A DNA stretch of 64,000 nt from Thalassotalea eurytherma (GTDB taxonomy: Bacteria > Pseudomonadota > Gammaproteobacteria > Enterobacterales > Alteromonadaceae), in assembly GCF_030161415.1 (NCBI RefSeq), contig NZ_BSSU01000009.1:124001-188000 (forward strand), in the 5' to 3' direction. Shown here piece after piece: positions 56,362-64,000 of the stretch. The notes under the pieces were generated by a model. It made no database searches. It saw only the letters and a list, made by a program, of their open reading frames with translations, and was not told the origin of the DNA. The stretch's first letter is position 1. Every line of letters starts with the position of its first letter. A program made the position numbers and the translations under genes.

Positions 56362-57471
56362 TTATTCAGCTAAATACTCAACCACTTCAAGGCCAAATCC
56401 TGATAACGAATGATATTTCGTTTGAGAACTTAATAGGCGCATTTTACGCACACCTAGATTAGCTAATATCTGAGAGCCGACACCAACATTGCGTGAACCA
56501 ACATGGCGTTGAACTTCTTTAACTGTTTCGCCAGCATCTTGTTTAGCATATTTTTGTACTTGCTCAATAAGAGACTGAGGTGACTCATGTTTACCCAGTA
56601 GCACTAATACGCCTCCTTCTTTTGCAATACGGCCTAGCGCATCGCCAATCGGCCACTTATTCACACTATCACGTTGGCTAAAAAGTAAATCACGGAACGT
56701 ATTTTCTAAATGTACACGCACAAGAGTTGGTTCTTCAGGGTTAATATCACCTTTAGTTAAGGCAAAGTGAGCCTGGCCATCAATGGTATCTTTAAACACG
56801 GTTAAATCAAAATCACCAAAAGCCGTCGGCAACTTACATGAAGAGACGCGCTCTATGGTTGTTTCATTAGCATTGCGATATTCGATAAGATCAGCAATGG
56901 TACCCATTTTAACGCCATGCTTTTGAGCGATAACTTCTAAATCTGGGCGACGTGCCATTGTGCCGTCTTCATTAAGAATCTCAACGATTACAGCTGCAGG
57001 CTCTAAACCCGCTAGGCGGGCTAGATCAACACCCGCTTCAGTGTGACCTGCACGGTTTAAAACACCGCCATCTTTTGCGATCAACGGAAAGATATGGCCC
57101 GGCTGAACAATAGAGTGCTCATTCGCGTTTTTATCAACTGCCGCAAGGATAGTCGTGGCACGATCTGCTGCAGAAATGCCCGTTGTTACACCTTCAGCAG
57201 CTTCAATTGATACCGTAAAGTTTGTCGTAAATTGCGCATCATTTTTCTCAACCATTAACGGTAACTTTAATGTTTGGCAGCGCTCTTTTGACATTGGCAT
57301 ACAAATCAAACCACGGCCATGTGTTGCCATAAAGTTTATTGCTTCTGGCGTGACTAATTCAGCAGCCATAATGAAGTCGCCTTCATTTTCACGATCCTCG
57401 TCATCCATTAAGATGACCATCTTTCCTTGAGCAATATCTTCAATAATTTCCTGTGGGGTATTTAATTGCAT
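56362..57471 (-). CDS. ribBX: 3,4-dihydroxy-2-butanone-4-phosphate synthase with degenerate GTP cyclohydrolase II domain (RibBX type)
   Basis: 369 residues. The RibB half (about 1-200) is intact: [10 protein letters not shown] near residue 23, His-Gly-Arg-Gly-Leu-Ile-Cys near 51, His-Thr-Glu-Ala-Gly-Val near 142. The C-terminal half is homologous to GTP cyclohydrolase II but lacks all three zinc Cys: the region that reads Glu-Cys-Leu-Thr-Gly-Asp-x2-x-Ser-x-Arg-Cys-Asp-Cys in RibA reads Glu-Asn-Thr-Phe-Arg-Asp ... Gln-Arg-Asp-Ser-Val here. It should make the four-carbon precursor only, so a separate ribA is needed. This variant has been described in proteobacteria such as Shewanella as RibBX. 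Often annotated ribBA. Confidence 0.9.
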   Translation of the reverse strand: MQLNTPQEIIEDIAQGKMVILMDDEDRENEGDFIMAAELVTPEAINFMATHGRGLICMPMSKERCQTLKLPLMVEKNDAQFTTNFTVSIEAAEGVTTGISAADRATTILAAVDKNANEHSIVQPGHIFPLIAKDGGVLNRAGHTEAGVDLARLAGLEPAAVIVEILNEDGTMARRPDLEVIAQKHGVKMGTIADLIEYRNANETTIERVSSCKLPTAFGDFDLTVFKDTIDGQAHFALTKGDINPEEPTLVRVHLENTFRDLLFSQRDSVNKWPIGDALGRIAKEGGVLVLLGKHESPQSLIEQVQKYAKQDAGETVKEVQRHVGSRNVGVGSQILANLGVRKMRLLSSQTKYHSLSGFGLEVVEYLAE

Positions 57472-57482
57472 GGCAACCTCTT

Positions 57483-58151
57483 TTATTTAATAAACCCGCT
57501 ACGCGCTAGTAATTCTTCGCTAACAATGCTTGGTGCAGTGTGCTGTGTATGTGAATCTGACTTTTTCAAAAGAAGCCGTTCGATATATCGAGCCATGACG
57601 TCAACTTCAATATTTACTTTAGTGCCCGCACTATAACTGGGCATAATAGTTTGTTCTGAAGTATGAGGAACAATGGTCAGACGAAATTGATTTTCAGTTA
57701 AACTGTTAACCGTTAAGCTAACACCATCAATTGTAATCGAGCCTTTCTCAGCAATATAAGGTGCTATGTCTTCTGACATCGACAGCCAATAATCGTTAGC
57801 ATTACCGTTATTTTTTATTTCAATGATTTGAGCTACGGCATCAACATGCCCAGAGACAATATGACCACCAAAACGTGTTGTCGGTAACATTGCCTTTTCA
57901 AGGTTGACACATTGGCCTACTTGATAGTCTGCAAAACCAGTGCGTGTTAACGTTTCATTGGAAACATCGGCAGAAAAATGTTTGTTATCAAAATCAACAA
58001 CCGTTAAGCAAATACCGTTGGTAGCAATAGAGTCACCCAACTTAACGTCATTCATCGATAAGTGACCAACATCAATTGTCAGTCGAGCCCCCATTGAAGA
58101 GATATTCATTGATTTGATCGTGCCAATGGCTTCGATAATCCCAGTAAACAT
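57483..58151 (-). CDS. ribE: Riboflavin synthase, alpha subunit
   Basis: 222 residues made of two lumazine-binding repeats (about 1-97 and 98-195). Met-Phe-Thr-Gly-Ile-Ile-Glu is the standard start; Gly-His-x-Val-Ser-Gly-His-Val-Asp precedes repeat two. It makes riboflavin from two 6,7-dimethyl-8-ribityllumazine. It lies between ribD (3 bases upstream) and ribBX (11 bases downstream). This enzyme is called RibC in some naming systems. Confidence 0.95.
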   Translation of the reverse strand: MFTGIIEAIGTIKSMNISSMGARLTIDVGHLSMNDVKLGDSIATNGICLTVVDFDNKHFSADVSNETLTRTGFADYQVGQCVNLEKAMLPTTRFGGHIVSGHVDAVAQIIEIKNNGNANDYWLSMSEDIAPYIAEKGSITIDGVSLTVNSLTENQFRLTIVPHTSEQTIMPSYSAGTKVNIEVDVMARYIERLLLKKSDSHTQHTAPSIVSEELLARSGFIK

Positions 58152-58154
58152 GGC

Positions 58155-59294
58155 TTATTTCTCACTCAGTGTCGCGACAAGTTTAATATCATCGCCAACC
58201 ATAGTCATTGCTTCTATGGAAAGTTGTTTTGCATCTGCTAATTTTGTCACTGATGGCATTTCGATTAAATTTTTGCCATCGCCACCTATCAGTTTAGGCG
58301 CTTGATATAAAACTAACTCGTTAACTAAATTCTTTTCGATGAAAGCGCCTGCTAAGTGAGCACCACTTTCAATTAACACATCATTGTAGCCACGACGACC
58401 TAATTGTCGCAGAACCTCTTCAAGGTCTATTTGACCTGGCTCACCATTAACTATGATATGTTCAACAAAATGTGGCCATTGATGATTGTTTTCAAGGCCA
58501 GTTCCAATAATTATTACTTTAGATGATTGCTTAAAGAAATCTATACTCGGCTCAAGCCGCCCTCTGCTATCTAAAACAACACGCACGGGTTGTCTTACAC
58601 TGTCTTTATCGTAGCTGTTTTTCAATTCACCTAATTGTTGCCAGCGCACATTCATTTTGGCGTTATCTTGGATGATAGATTGAGCAGAACTTATAACAAC
58701 ACAGCTTTGGGCGCGATATCGCTGTACATCTTCTCGAGCTAACTCACCCGTTATCCATTTACTCTCACCACTTTTCATCGCGGTTTTACCGTCTAAGGTA
58801 GATGCCAACTTACAACGAACATAAGGCATTTTGTGCTTCATTAAATGAATAAAGCCTGGATTAAGTTGGTGTGCTTGTGAAGATAATAAACCTGTTTGAA
58901 CCGCAATGCCGGCCTCTTCTAGCATTTGAATGCCATTACCTGAAACTTGAGGATTGGGATCAACCATTGCAATGACAACGCGTGAAACCTGCGCGTTAAT
59001 TAAACCTAGAGCACATGGTGGCGTGCGGCCATAATGGCTACAAGGCTCTAAGGTAACATAAGCTGTAGCTCCATGAGCTTTATCACCTGCTTGCTTTAAG
59101 GCATGAACTTCAGCGTGGCCTTCACCTGCTTTTTGATGAAAACCTTGACCAACAATTTCACCATGATTAACAATGACACACCCTACCCTTGGGTTGGGTG
59201 AGGTTGTATAGTGACCTTTTTGGGCAAGTTTTATAGCTTGCGCCATAAACTGGTTGTCACTATCGTTAAAAGAAACGTTGCTATTATTCATCAT
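58155..59294 (-). CDS. ribD: Bifunctional diaminohydroxyphosphoribosylaminopyrimidine deaminase / reductase
   Basis: About 379 residues. The deaminase domain has zinc ligands in His-Ala-Glu-Val-His-Ala-Leu and [12 protein letters not shown] (about residues 60-100); the reductase domain has Lys-Leu-Ala-Ser-Thr-Leu-Asp-Gly (about 165) and Glu-Ser-Gly-Ala-His-Leu near 320. The open frame extends to 59372 inside nrdR; the paired ATGs at 59294 and 59291, overlapping the last codons of nrdR, are the credible starts. Steps two and three of riboflavin synthesis. Confidence 0.94.
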   Translation of the reverse strand: MMNNSNVSFNDSDNQFMAQAIKLAQKGHYTTSPNPRVGCVIVNHGEIVGQGFHQKAGEGHAEVHALKQAGDKAHGATAYVTLEPCSHYGRTPPCALGLINAQVSRVVIAMVDPNPQVSGNGIQMLEEAGIAVQTGLLSSQAHQLNPGFIHLMKHKMPYVRCKLASTLDGKTAMKSGESKWITGELAREDVQRYRAQSCVVISSAQSIIQDNAKMNVRWQQLGELKNSYDKDSVRQPVRVVLDSRGRLEPSIDFFKQSSKVIIIGTGLENNHQWPHFVEHIIVNGEPGQIDLEEVLRQLGRRGYNDVLIESGAHLAGAFIEKNLVNELVLYQAPKLIGGDGKNLIEMPSVTKLADAKQLSIEAMTMVGDDIKLVATLSEK

Positions 59295-59736
59295 CAAGGC
59301 GAGCGATTTCTTCACCAAATTCACGAATATCTTCAAATGAGCGATAAACGGAAGCAAAACGGATGTAAGCAATTTTATCGAGCTTTTTGAGTTGCTCCAT
59401 TAAAATATTACCAACCATTTCACTTTCAACCTCTCGCTCACCTGTCGCTCGTAATTGAGATTTTAGCTTATTAATCGCGTTTTCGGTTTCTTCAACACTA
59501 ACAGGTCGTTTTTCTAAGGCTCGAACAAGGCCATTTCTCAATTTATCTTCATTAAATGGCTCTCGAGACCCGTCGCGTTTAATAATGCGTGGCATCACAA
59601 GTTCAGCGCTTTCAAAGGTGGTGAATCGCTCATGGCAATTAATGCATTCACGGCGACGTCTTATTTGGTGACCATCGGCGACTAATCGCGAATCAATAAC
59701 TTTAGTTTCTTGGGCTGAGCAAAAGGGACAATACAT
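59284..59736 (-). CDS. nrdR: Transcriptional repressor NrdR
   Basis: 150 residues. Zinc ribbon with Cys3, Cys6 and Cys-Ile-Asn-Cys near 31-34, then an ATP-cone domain (about 49-139). It represses ribonucleotide reductase genes by binding NrdR boxes when dATP is high. The 3' end overlaps ribD by 11 bases, so nrdR-ribD-ribE-ribBX form one operon. glyA lies upstream in the same direction behind a terminator. Confidence 0.96.
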   Translation of the reverse strand: MYCPFCSAQETKVIDSRLVADGHQIRRRRECINCHERFTTFESAELVMPRIIKRDGSREPFNEDKLRNGLVRALEKRPVSVEETENAINKLKSQLRATGEREVESEMVGNILMEQLKKLDKIAYIRFASVYRSFEDIREFGEEIARLDDE

Positions 59737-59750
59737 AATGATTTAAAAAC

Positions 59751-59778
59751 AAAAATGGCCGCTAAATGCGACCATTTT
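59751..59778 (-). terminator. Intrinsic terminator of glyA
   Basis: AAAATGGCCGC and GCGACCATTTT form an 11-base stem with one mismatch; a short T-run follows on the minus strand. It lies between glyA and nrdR. Confidence 0.7.
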
Positions 59779-59825
59779 AAACTAATTATCAAGTAAATGG
59801 ATAATTTGTTTTAGTTAATAATGAA

Positions 59826-61082
59826 TTAACCGTATACCGGGAAACGCTCACAAAGTGCCGTTACGTTGTCACGAACTTTAGCGATAGTATCTTGGTTTTC
59901 AATGTCATCTAAAATGTCACAAATCCAACCCGTTAATGCTTGAGTTTCTTCAACACCAAAACCACGACGAGTAATTGCTGGCGTTCCTAAACGAAGACCA
60001 GACGTTACAAATGGAGAGCGAGGATCGTTTGGTACCGAGTTTTTATTTACAGTAATATGCGCGTTACCTAATGCAGCATCAGCATCTTTACCTGTGATAT
60101 CTTTATCGATTAAATCAAGAAGTAAAAGGTGGTTTTCAGTACCGTTTGATACTACCTTGTAACCACGTTCTTGTAACACAGCAACCATTGCTTTTGCGTT
60201 ATCTAACACTTTTTGTTGGTAAGCTTTAAACTCTGGCTCTAATGCTTCTTTGAATGCAACGGCTTTTGCTGCAATCACATGCATTAATGGGCCACCTTGA
60301 CCACCAGGGAATACAGCAGAGTTTAATTTTTTATAAACATCTTCATCACCACAACCCGAAACAATTAAACCACCACGAGGGCCAGCTAACGTTTTGTGAG
60401 TTGTCGTTGTTACTACGTGTGCATGTGGAACTGGGTTAGGGTATAAACCTGCAGCAACTAAACCTGCAACGTGCGCCATATCAACCATGAAGTATGCGCC
60501 AATGCTATCAGCGATCTTACGCATACGAGCCCAATCAACGATGCCAGAGAATGCTGAGAAACCACCGATGATCATTTCAGGCTTATGTTCTTGTGCTAGG
60601 CGTTCAATTTCTTCGTAATCGATATCACCTGTTTCTGGGTGTAAACCGTATTGAATCGCTTCATATGATTTACCAGAAAAGTTTACGTGAGAACCATGAG
60701 TTAAGTGACCACCATGTGCCAAGCTCATACCAAGCACTTTGCCACCTGGCGTCACTAATGCTTGAAACACTGCTGCGTTTGCTTGTGAACCAGCATGTGG
60801 TTGAACGTTTGCGTAATCTGCACCAAATAACGCTTTGGCACGTTCAATTGCTAATGCTTCAGCTTTATCAACATACTCACAACCACCGTAGTAGCGCTTA
60901 CCTGGGTAACCTTCTGCGTATTTGTTAGTTAATTGAGAGCCTTGAGCTTCAAGAACGCGAGGGCTACAGTAGTTTTCAGATGCAATTAATTCAATGTGCG
61001 CTTCTTGACGAGCTGTTTCGTCTGTCATCGCTTGGTATAATTCTGCATCGAAATCTGCAATGTTCATATCACGAGTAAGCAT
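59826..61082 (-). CDS. glyA: Serine hydroxymethyltransferase
   Basis: 418 residues, the usual GlyA length, starting Met-Leu-x-Arg-x-Met-Asn-Ile-Ala-Asp like E. coli. The pyridoxal phosphate Lys is in [13 protein letters not shown] (about residue 230). It converts serine and tetrahydrofolate to glycine and 5,10-methylene-tetrahydrofolate. Upstream 405 bases are non-coding. The glyA-nrdR-rib order is common in this group. Confidence 0.97.
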   Translation of the reverse strand: MLTRDMNIADFDAELYQAMTDETARQEAHIELIASENYCSPRVLEAQGSQLTNKYAEGYPGKRYYGGCEYVDKAEALAIERAKALFGADYANVQPHAGSQANAAVFQALVTPGGKVLGMSLAHGGHLTHGSHVNFSGKSYEAIQYGLHPETGDIDYEEIERLAQEHKPEMIIGGFSAFSGIVDWARMRKIADSIGAYFMVDMAHVAGLVAAGLYPNPVPHAHVVTTTTHKTLAGPRGGLIVSGCGDEDVYKKLNSAVFPGGQGGPLMHVIAAKAVAFKEALEPEFKAYQQKVLDNAKAMVAVLQERGYKVVSNGTENHLLLLDLIDKDITGKDADAALGNAHITVNKNSVPNDPRSPFVTSGLRLGTPAITRRGFGVEETQALTGWICDILDDIENQDTIAKVRDNVTALCERFPVYG

Positions 61083-61416
61083 GTTTTATCCTCAGTAAAT
61101 AATGTAGCTTAGGGAGCAAGTTTTAAATGATTATTTCGTTACGAAAAATTTGCCGCTTATTTTGCCCTAAGTGTTACTTTTTGTACACGTAAAAAAACGC
61201 TTCCATTAGGTTATTTTCGTCTAATTACGACATAAAAGTTTTCATGTTCCATAACAGGATTATTTAGATGATTGGGCAAATATTCTTTAAATACACCCAA
61301 CAACCAAACCAAGAACAACAAAAACCAGATAAACAAAATATAATTCAACAACAGGATTTGTACAAGAATTTTAAACAGCTAAGCTAGGCTCAAACGAAAT
61401 TAATCTCAAAAACGCC
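61083..61416. other. Non-coding region upstream of glyA
   Basis: No convincing gene. A 24-codon Gln/Asn-rich reading frame on the plus strand (61268-61342) has a fair AGGA upstream but no other support. I looked for a PurR- or MetR-type operator that would suit glyA and found none I can defend. The stretch should hold the glyA promoter, which I cannot place confidently. Confidence 0.5.
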
Positions 61417-61419
61417 GAT

Positions 61420-61455
61420 AAAAAAAGCAGAGTTCCCTTAGAAACTCTGCTTTTT
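61420..61455 (-). terminator. Intrinsic terminator of the natAB-like operon
   Basis: AAAAAGCAGAGTT and AACTCTGCTTTTT form a 13-base stem around an eight-base loop, with A/T runs giving a T-tract on the minus strand. It is 33 bases beyond the permease stop. Confidence 0.85.
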
Positions 61456-61487
61456 CAACAACTAATCAATACTAGCTCAACGCAGTA

Positions 61488-62651
61488 CTAACTCAAAGCA
61501 AGTACAACCTTTTCAGACTTTAATCTCTCAGCCATAACTTTCACCAAAATAACGGTCATCAATACAGTAAATGCACCAGTCACGAGTAAAACGCCAAAGC
61601 CGACAGGATCACCTTTAAACAGGTCTTCCATAATCAAGTATTGACCTGAAATAGGTGCCCAATCTAACCACTGAGGACGATCATTCATCATAGATAATGC
61701 AAACGGAATCATGCCCGGCAACATAATAATAATCGACACTAAAGACTGCGCCTCTTTAAATGTTTTAGCGTTAAAGGCAAAGAATAGTTGCAGCGCAGAA
61801 GCGAAGAAACAAATAGGTATTAACAGTATCAATAACGAGATAGCAGTTTTCATATCAAGATTAAATGTTAAACCTAACTGACTTAAGTCAACAAAACCCA
61901 CTGCGATGGTGGATAATATCAGGGTTAACACCACACCAATGAGCGCTATGGTAGTTGCGGCGAATAGTTTAGCTAAAACAACCTTCATCGTACTAACTGG
62001 CTGACAAAGTAATATTTCTAACACATTTCTCTCGCGTTCACCTGCACTGGTATCGATGGCAACAGAAAGGCCTGAGAAAAAAGCACCAAATAACAAATAA
62101 ATTGAAAGCATTAGTGAAATAAACGTGGCATTTGAACTTGGCTTTTGGGTATCTTGCTCCGCCAAATTAATAGGCCTTAGCAGCTTCACATCAATGCCGC
62201 GCATCATGATACGTTGATAACCAATTTGCCTTGAGTAACTGTAGACAGAGTCTCGAACACGTCGAATAATCGACTGATGAGCCTTTTCACCATAATCAGC
62301 TCTTAAAACCACGTTAATTGATGTACCTGCCAATAAACTTTCTTCGAAATCAGCGGGGATGAACACCTCAATATTTCGCTTTTCCCACATCACTTTGTCA
62401 GCGTCTTCTACTTCTGACATTGGGAAAACATTATCATCTGCTAGATGCTTCATTAACGCTGGCGCATATTCTCCACCAGAGATGTTCACATAAGCAGGTG
62501 GTGTTTCAACCGCTTCTTTAATCGCCATTTTAGACATTACAAAAATCATAACAGGCGCTAGAAACGCCATAGTAAAGGCTGCCATTAATGCACGTTTATC
62601 GCGTATTGCCTCTTTAATTTCTTTAGAAAATAACGCGTTAAATTGGATCAT
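61488..62651 (-). CDS. ABC-2 type transporter permease (NatB-like)
   Basis: 387 residues: one membrane helix near the N-terminus (about 20-42), a large extracytoplasmic domain (about 45-170), then five or six helices (about 175-375). The glutamate-rich Ala-Gly-Glu-Arg-Glu-Arg-Asn-Val-Leu-Glu near residue 208, after the second helix, is the ABC-2 coupling motif. The layout matches NatB, the sodium-export permease of Bacillus, and other ABC-2 exporters. The start overlaps the ATPase stop by four bases. The substrate is not certain. Confidence 0.85.
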   Translation of the reverse strand: MIQFNALFSKEIKEAIRDKRALMAAFTMAFLAPVMIFVMSKMAIKEAVETPPAYVNISGGEYAPALMKHLADDNVFPMSEVEDADKVMWEKRNIEVFIPADFEESLLAGTSINVVLRADYGEKAHQSIIRRVRDSVYSYSRQIGYQRIMMRGIDVKLLRPINLAEQDTQKPSSNATFISLMLSIYLLFGAFFSGLSVAIDTSAGERERNVLEILLCQPVSTMKVVLAKLFAATTIALIGVVLTLILSTIAVGFVDLSQLGLTFNLDMKTAISLLILLIPICFFASALQLFFAFNAKTFKEAQSLVSIIIMLPGMIPFALSMMNDRPQWLDWAPISGQYLIMEDLFKGDPVGFGVLLVTGAFTVLMTVILVKVMAERLKSEKVVLALS

Positions 62652-63382
62652 GCTGCTACTCCTTCATCTGAACCAATGATTTTAACAAAGGCGTCTTCTA
62701 GTTGTGCTTCACCAGCTAAATCGCATAATTCTTGAGGTGTACCTTGCGCAGCTAGTTTTCCGTTTGCAACAACAATGACTCGATCACATAATGCCGCCAC
62801 CTCTTGCATGACATGAGAAGAGAATAAAATGCAATGACCTTTCGCTTTATATTTGCTTAAGTAGTTACGTAAAATGCGTGTGCTCATGACATCTAAACCA
62901 CGGGTAGGCTCATCAAGTACAAAGTTCTTTGGCTTATGCACCAACGCCTGAGCAAGTGTTACTTTCATGCGTTGACCCTGTGAAAAACCGACAGTTTTTC
63001 GATGTGCAAGATCTTCCATTTCAAGCTCTTGTAGCACTTCTTCTATCGCTTGTTTCTTTTTAGCCCCCGTTAAACCATGAATGCTAGCAAAGTAATCAAT
63101 TTGCTCATAAGCGGTTAAACGCTCATACAAACCAAATTTATCTGGAAAGATGCCTAAATTACCACGCGCGATTAGCGGCTGCTCAGAGACATTGATTCCG
63201 TCGATCGTTGCACTGCCTTGGTCTGCTTTAAGCAATCCGTACAATGTACGTAAACATGTTGTTTTACCTGCGCCGTTTGGCCCTAATATACCAGTGATCT
63301 CACCATCTTTTGCCGAAAACGAGAGCCCTTCAAGTGCGGTAACATCCTTAAATTTTTTATGTAGGTTATTAACTTCAATCAT
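62648..63382 (-). CDS. ABC transporter ATP-binding protein (NatA-like)
   Basis: 244 residues. Walker A Gly-Pro-Asn-Gly-Ala-Gly-Lys-Thr-Thr (about 35-43), signature Phe-Ser-Gln-Gly-Gln-Arg (about 133-138), Walker B Phe-Val-Leu-Asp-Glu-Pro (about 153-158), and switch His in Ser-Ser-His (about 188). The frame reaches 63406, but the ATG at 63382 has AAGGGA six bases upstream. Translationally coupled to the permease; the hydrolase gene upstream ends ten bases before, so all three form one unit. Confidence 0.92.
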   Translation of the reverse strand: MIEVNNLHKKFKDVTALEGLSFSAKDGEITGILGPNGAGKTTCLRTLYGLLKADQGSATIDGINVSEQPLIARGNLGIFPDKFGLYERLTAYEQIDYFASIHGLTGAKKKQAIEEVLQELEMEDLAHRKTVGFSQGQRMKVTLAQALVHKPKNFVLDEPTRGLDVMSTRILRNYLSKYKAKGHCILFSSHVMQEVAALCDRVIVVANGKLAAQGTPQELCDLAGEAQLEDAFVKIIGSDEGVAA

Positions 63383-63392
63383 TATATATCCC

Positions 63393-64000
63393 TTAATTAC
63401 TACCATTAACGTGAGTAATAAAACGCTCGTCTTCTATTTCAACTAAGCACGTATCGTCAATTGCTTGAGGGTCTTTATTCGTTAAAAATTCATTGACCAA
63501 ATCAATAGCACACGGACTCGACACGACGATATGAGAAGCATTTTTAACAACAATATGTCGAGAGTTAGGTAACGTTTTGTCGGTAATATCACCGTAGCTA
63601 GGAGGAGTTACGGGATCTAACTTGCCCGACATAATCAATGTAGGAATATCAGCAGTTACTGGCTTGAAGTATTCTCTTTCTACTTCATATGTTGGCCATA
63701 CACCACAAGCTAAATGCCAGTTCTTTTGAGCTTCATTGCGACCAAAATTATTATCAGCATCAGCTTGCCATTGGTTTTGTTTAACTAACGGATAGTCTTC
63801 ACTACATAAAATATTAAATAGCAAACCGGCATGGATTTGACCTGATTCATCACCACCTGACTGAGCAACTAGCCCTGCTAATGGTAAGTAATTACCTAGG
63901 TATGCTTGATGAATTACGTAGGGCACAAATTGTCGCCCCTGCATAAAGTAAAGCTGCAAGCGCAAAGTACTTATCAGCTTTGTTCTGCTGATAACAAATT
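63393..64000 (-). CDS. Alpha/beta hydrolase with TAP-like C-terminal domain (5' part beyond the window)
   Basis: About 202 residues, the C-terminal part only; the frame stays open to the window edge, so there is no start here. The end has the TAP-like pattern: Ile-Pro-Thr-Leu-Ile-Met-Ser-Gly-Lys-Leu-Asp-Pro-Val-Thr-Pro-Pro (catalytic Asp region) and Asn-Ala-Ser-His-Ile-Val-Val (catalytic His region), followed by Pro-Cys-Ala-Ile-Asp-Leu-Val-Asn. Members are exported peptidases or esterases; the nucleophile Ser would be upstream. It leads the NatAB-like genes by ten bases. A role in processing or resistance linked to the transporter is positional inference. Confidence 0.82.
   Translation of the reverse strand, partial: FVISRTKLISTLRLQLYFMQGRQFVPYVIHQAYLGNYLPLAGLVAQSGGDESGQIHAGLLFNILCSEDYPLVKQNQWQADADNNFGRNEAQKNWHLACGVWPTYEVEREYFKPVTADIPTLIMSGKLDPVTPPSYGDITDKTLPNSRHIVVKNASHIVVSSPCAIDLVNEFLTNKDPQAIDDTCLVEIEDERFITHVNGSN

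Noticed and set aside
56362-59736. FMN riboswitch for the riboflavin genes
   Set aside because: The operon starts at nrdR, and the 89-bp gap upstream of it is too short and lacks the conserved riboswitch core.
61268-61342. 24-codon Gln/Asn-rich frame with AGGA upstream
   Set aside because: Too short and without promoter, conservation evidence or partner genes.

Overview
The window looks like chromosomal DNA of an A+T-rich marine gammaproteobacterium of the Alteromonadales, probably Colwelliaceae (Colwellia/Thalassotalea-like). This rests on gene content and order: a ygiM/ygiF/glnE remnant, ffh/ypjD/corB next to gshA, nrdR-ribD-ribE-ribBX-type riboflavin genes, Na+-type pomAB with xseB-ispA-dxs, an SO_0444-type metal exporter and a PEP-CTERM protein. 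The genus is an inference from reading; no database was searched.

Region 1 (1-10.2 kb). The N-terminus of glnE (minus) lies left of a plus-strand block. That block holds a lipoprotein, a doubled DUF350 membrane protein, a membrane-anchored spermidine-synthase-like enzyme, then DUF2170, a PspA/YjfJ-type protein, DUF2491 and a small protein that reads as two ribbon-helix-helix (RHH) domains. Both transcription units carry the same 13-bp palindrome GACAT-N3-ATGTC at the promoter (one copy upstream of the first unit, two upstream of the second). I read this as one regulon: a polyamine/PspA envelope system related to E. coli yjfIJKL, possibly controlled by its own last gene. An Lpp-like lipoprotein, an acyltransferase, a LysM L,D-transpeptidase and ygiF follow. 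The block separates ygiF from glnE, which are neighbours in E. coli.

Region 2 (10.3-15 kb). ygiM, a GT4 glycosyltransferase, and a minus-strand set of a CDP-glycerol glycerophosphotransferase-like protein, TagD and Wzi suggest a glycerol-phosphate (teichoic-like) surface polymer in a Gram-negative.

Region 3 (15-28.9 kb). leuABCD is preceded by a complete leucine attenuator: a 17-codon leader peptide with four Leu codons in a row and mutually exclusive antiterminator and terminator stems. Then come an HD-GYP phosphodiesterase, gspAB, ffh, a Cu/Zn exporter, ypjD and corB.

Region 4 (28.9-38.2 kb). A non-coding stretch holds three perfect DnaA boxes within 91 bp, an A/T-rich tract and several GATC sites, without dnaA or mnmG nearby. 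Next are a transglycosylase-like lipoprotein, two orphan intrinsic terminators of similar sequence (possible small RNAs), gshA, nhaC, a pseudouridine synthase, an NSS transporter, yajQ, vanZ-like and panE.

Region 5 (38.2-46.1 kb). One gene encodes a lipoprotein of about 2,590 residues with four arrays of Ca2+-binding thrombospondin type 3 repeats, separated by one related and three clearly homologous unrecognised domains.

Region 6 (46-64 kb). thiI, pomBA, xseB-ispA-dxs, a PEP-CTERM protein behind a near-consensus sigma-54 promoter, a chemoreceptor, the riboflavin genes (RibBX with a GTP cyclohydrolase II domain that has lost its zinc cysteines), nrdR, glyA and a NatAB-type ABC transporter with the end of a TAP-like hydrolase running off the window.
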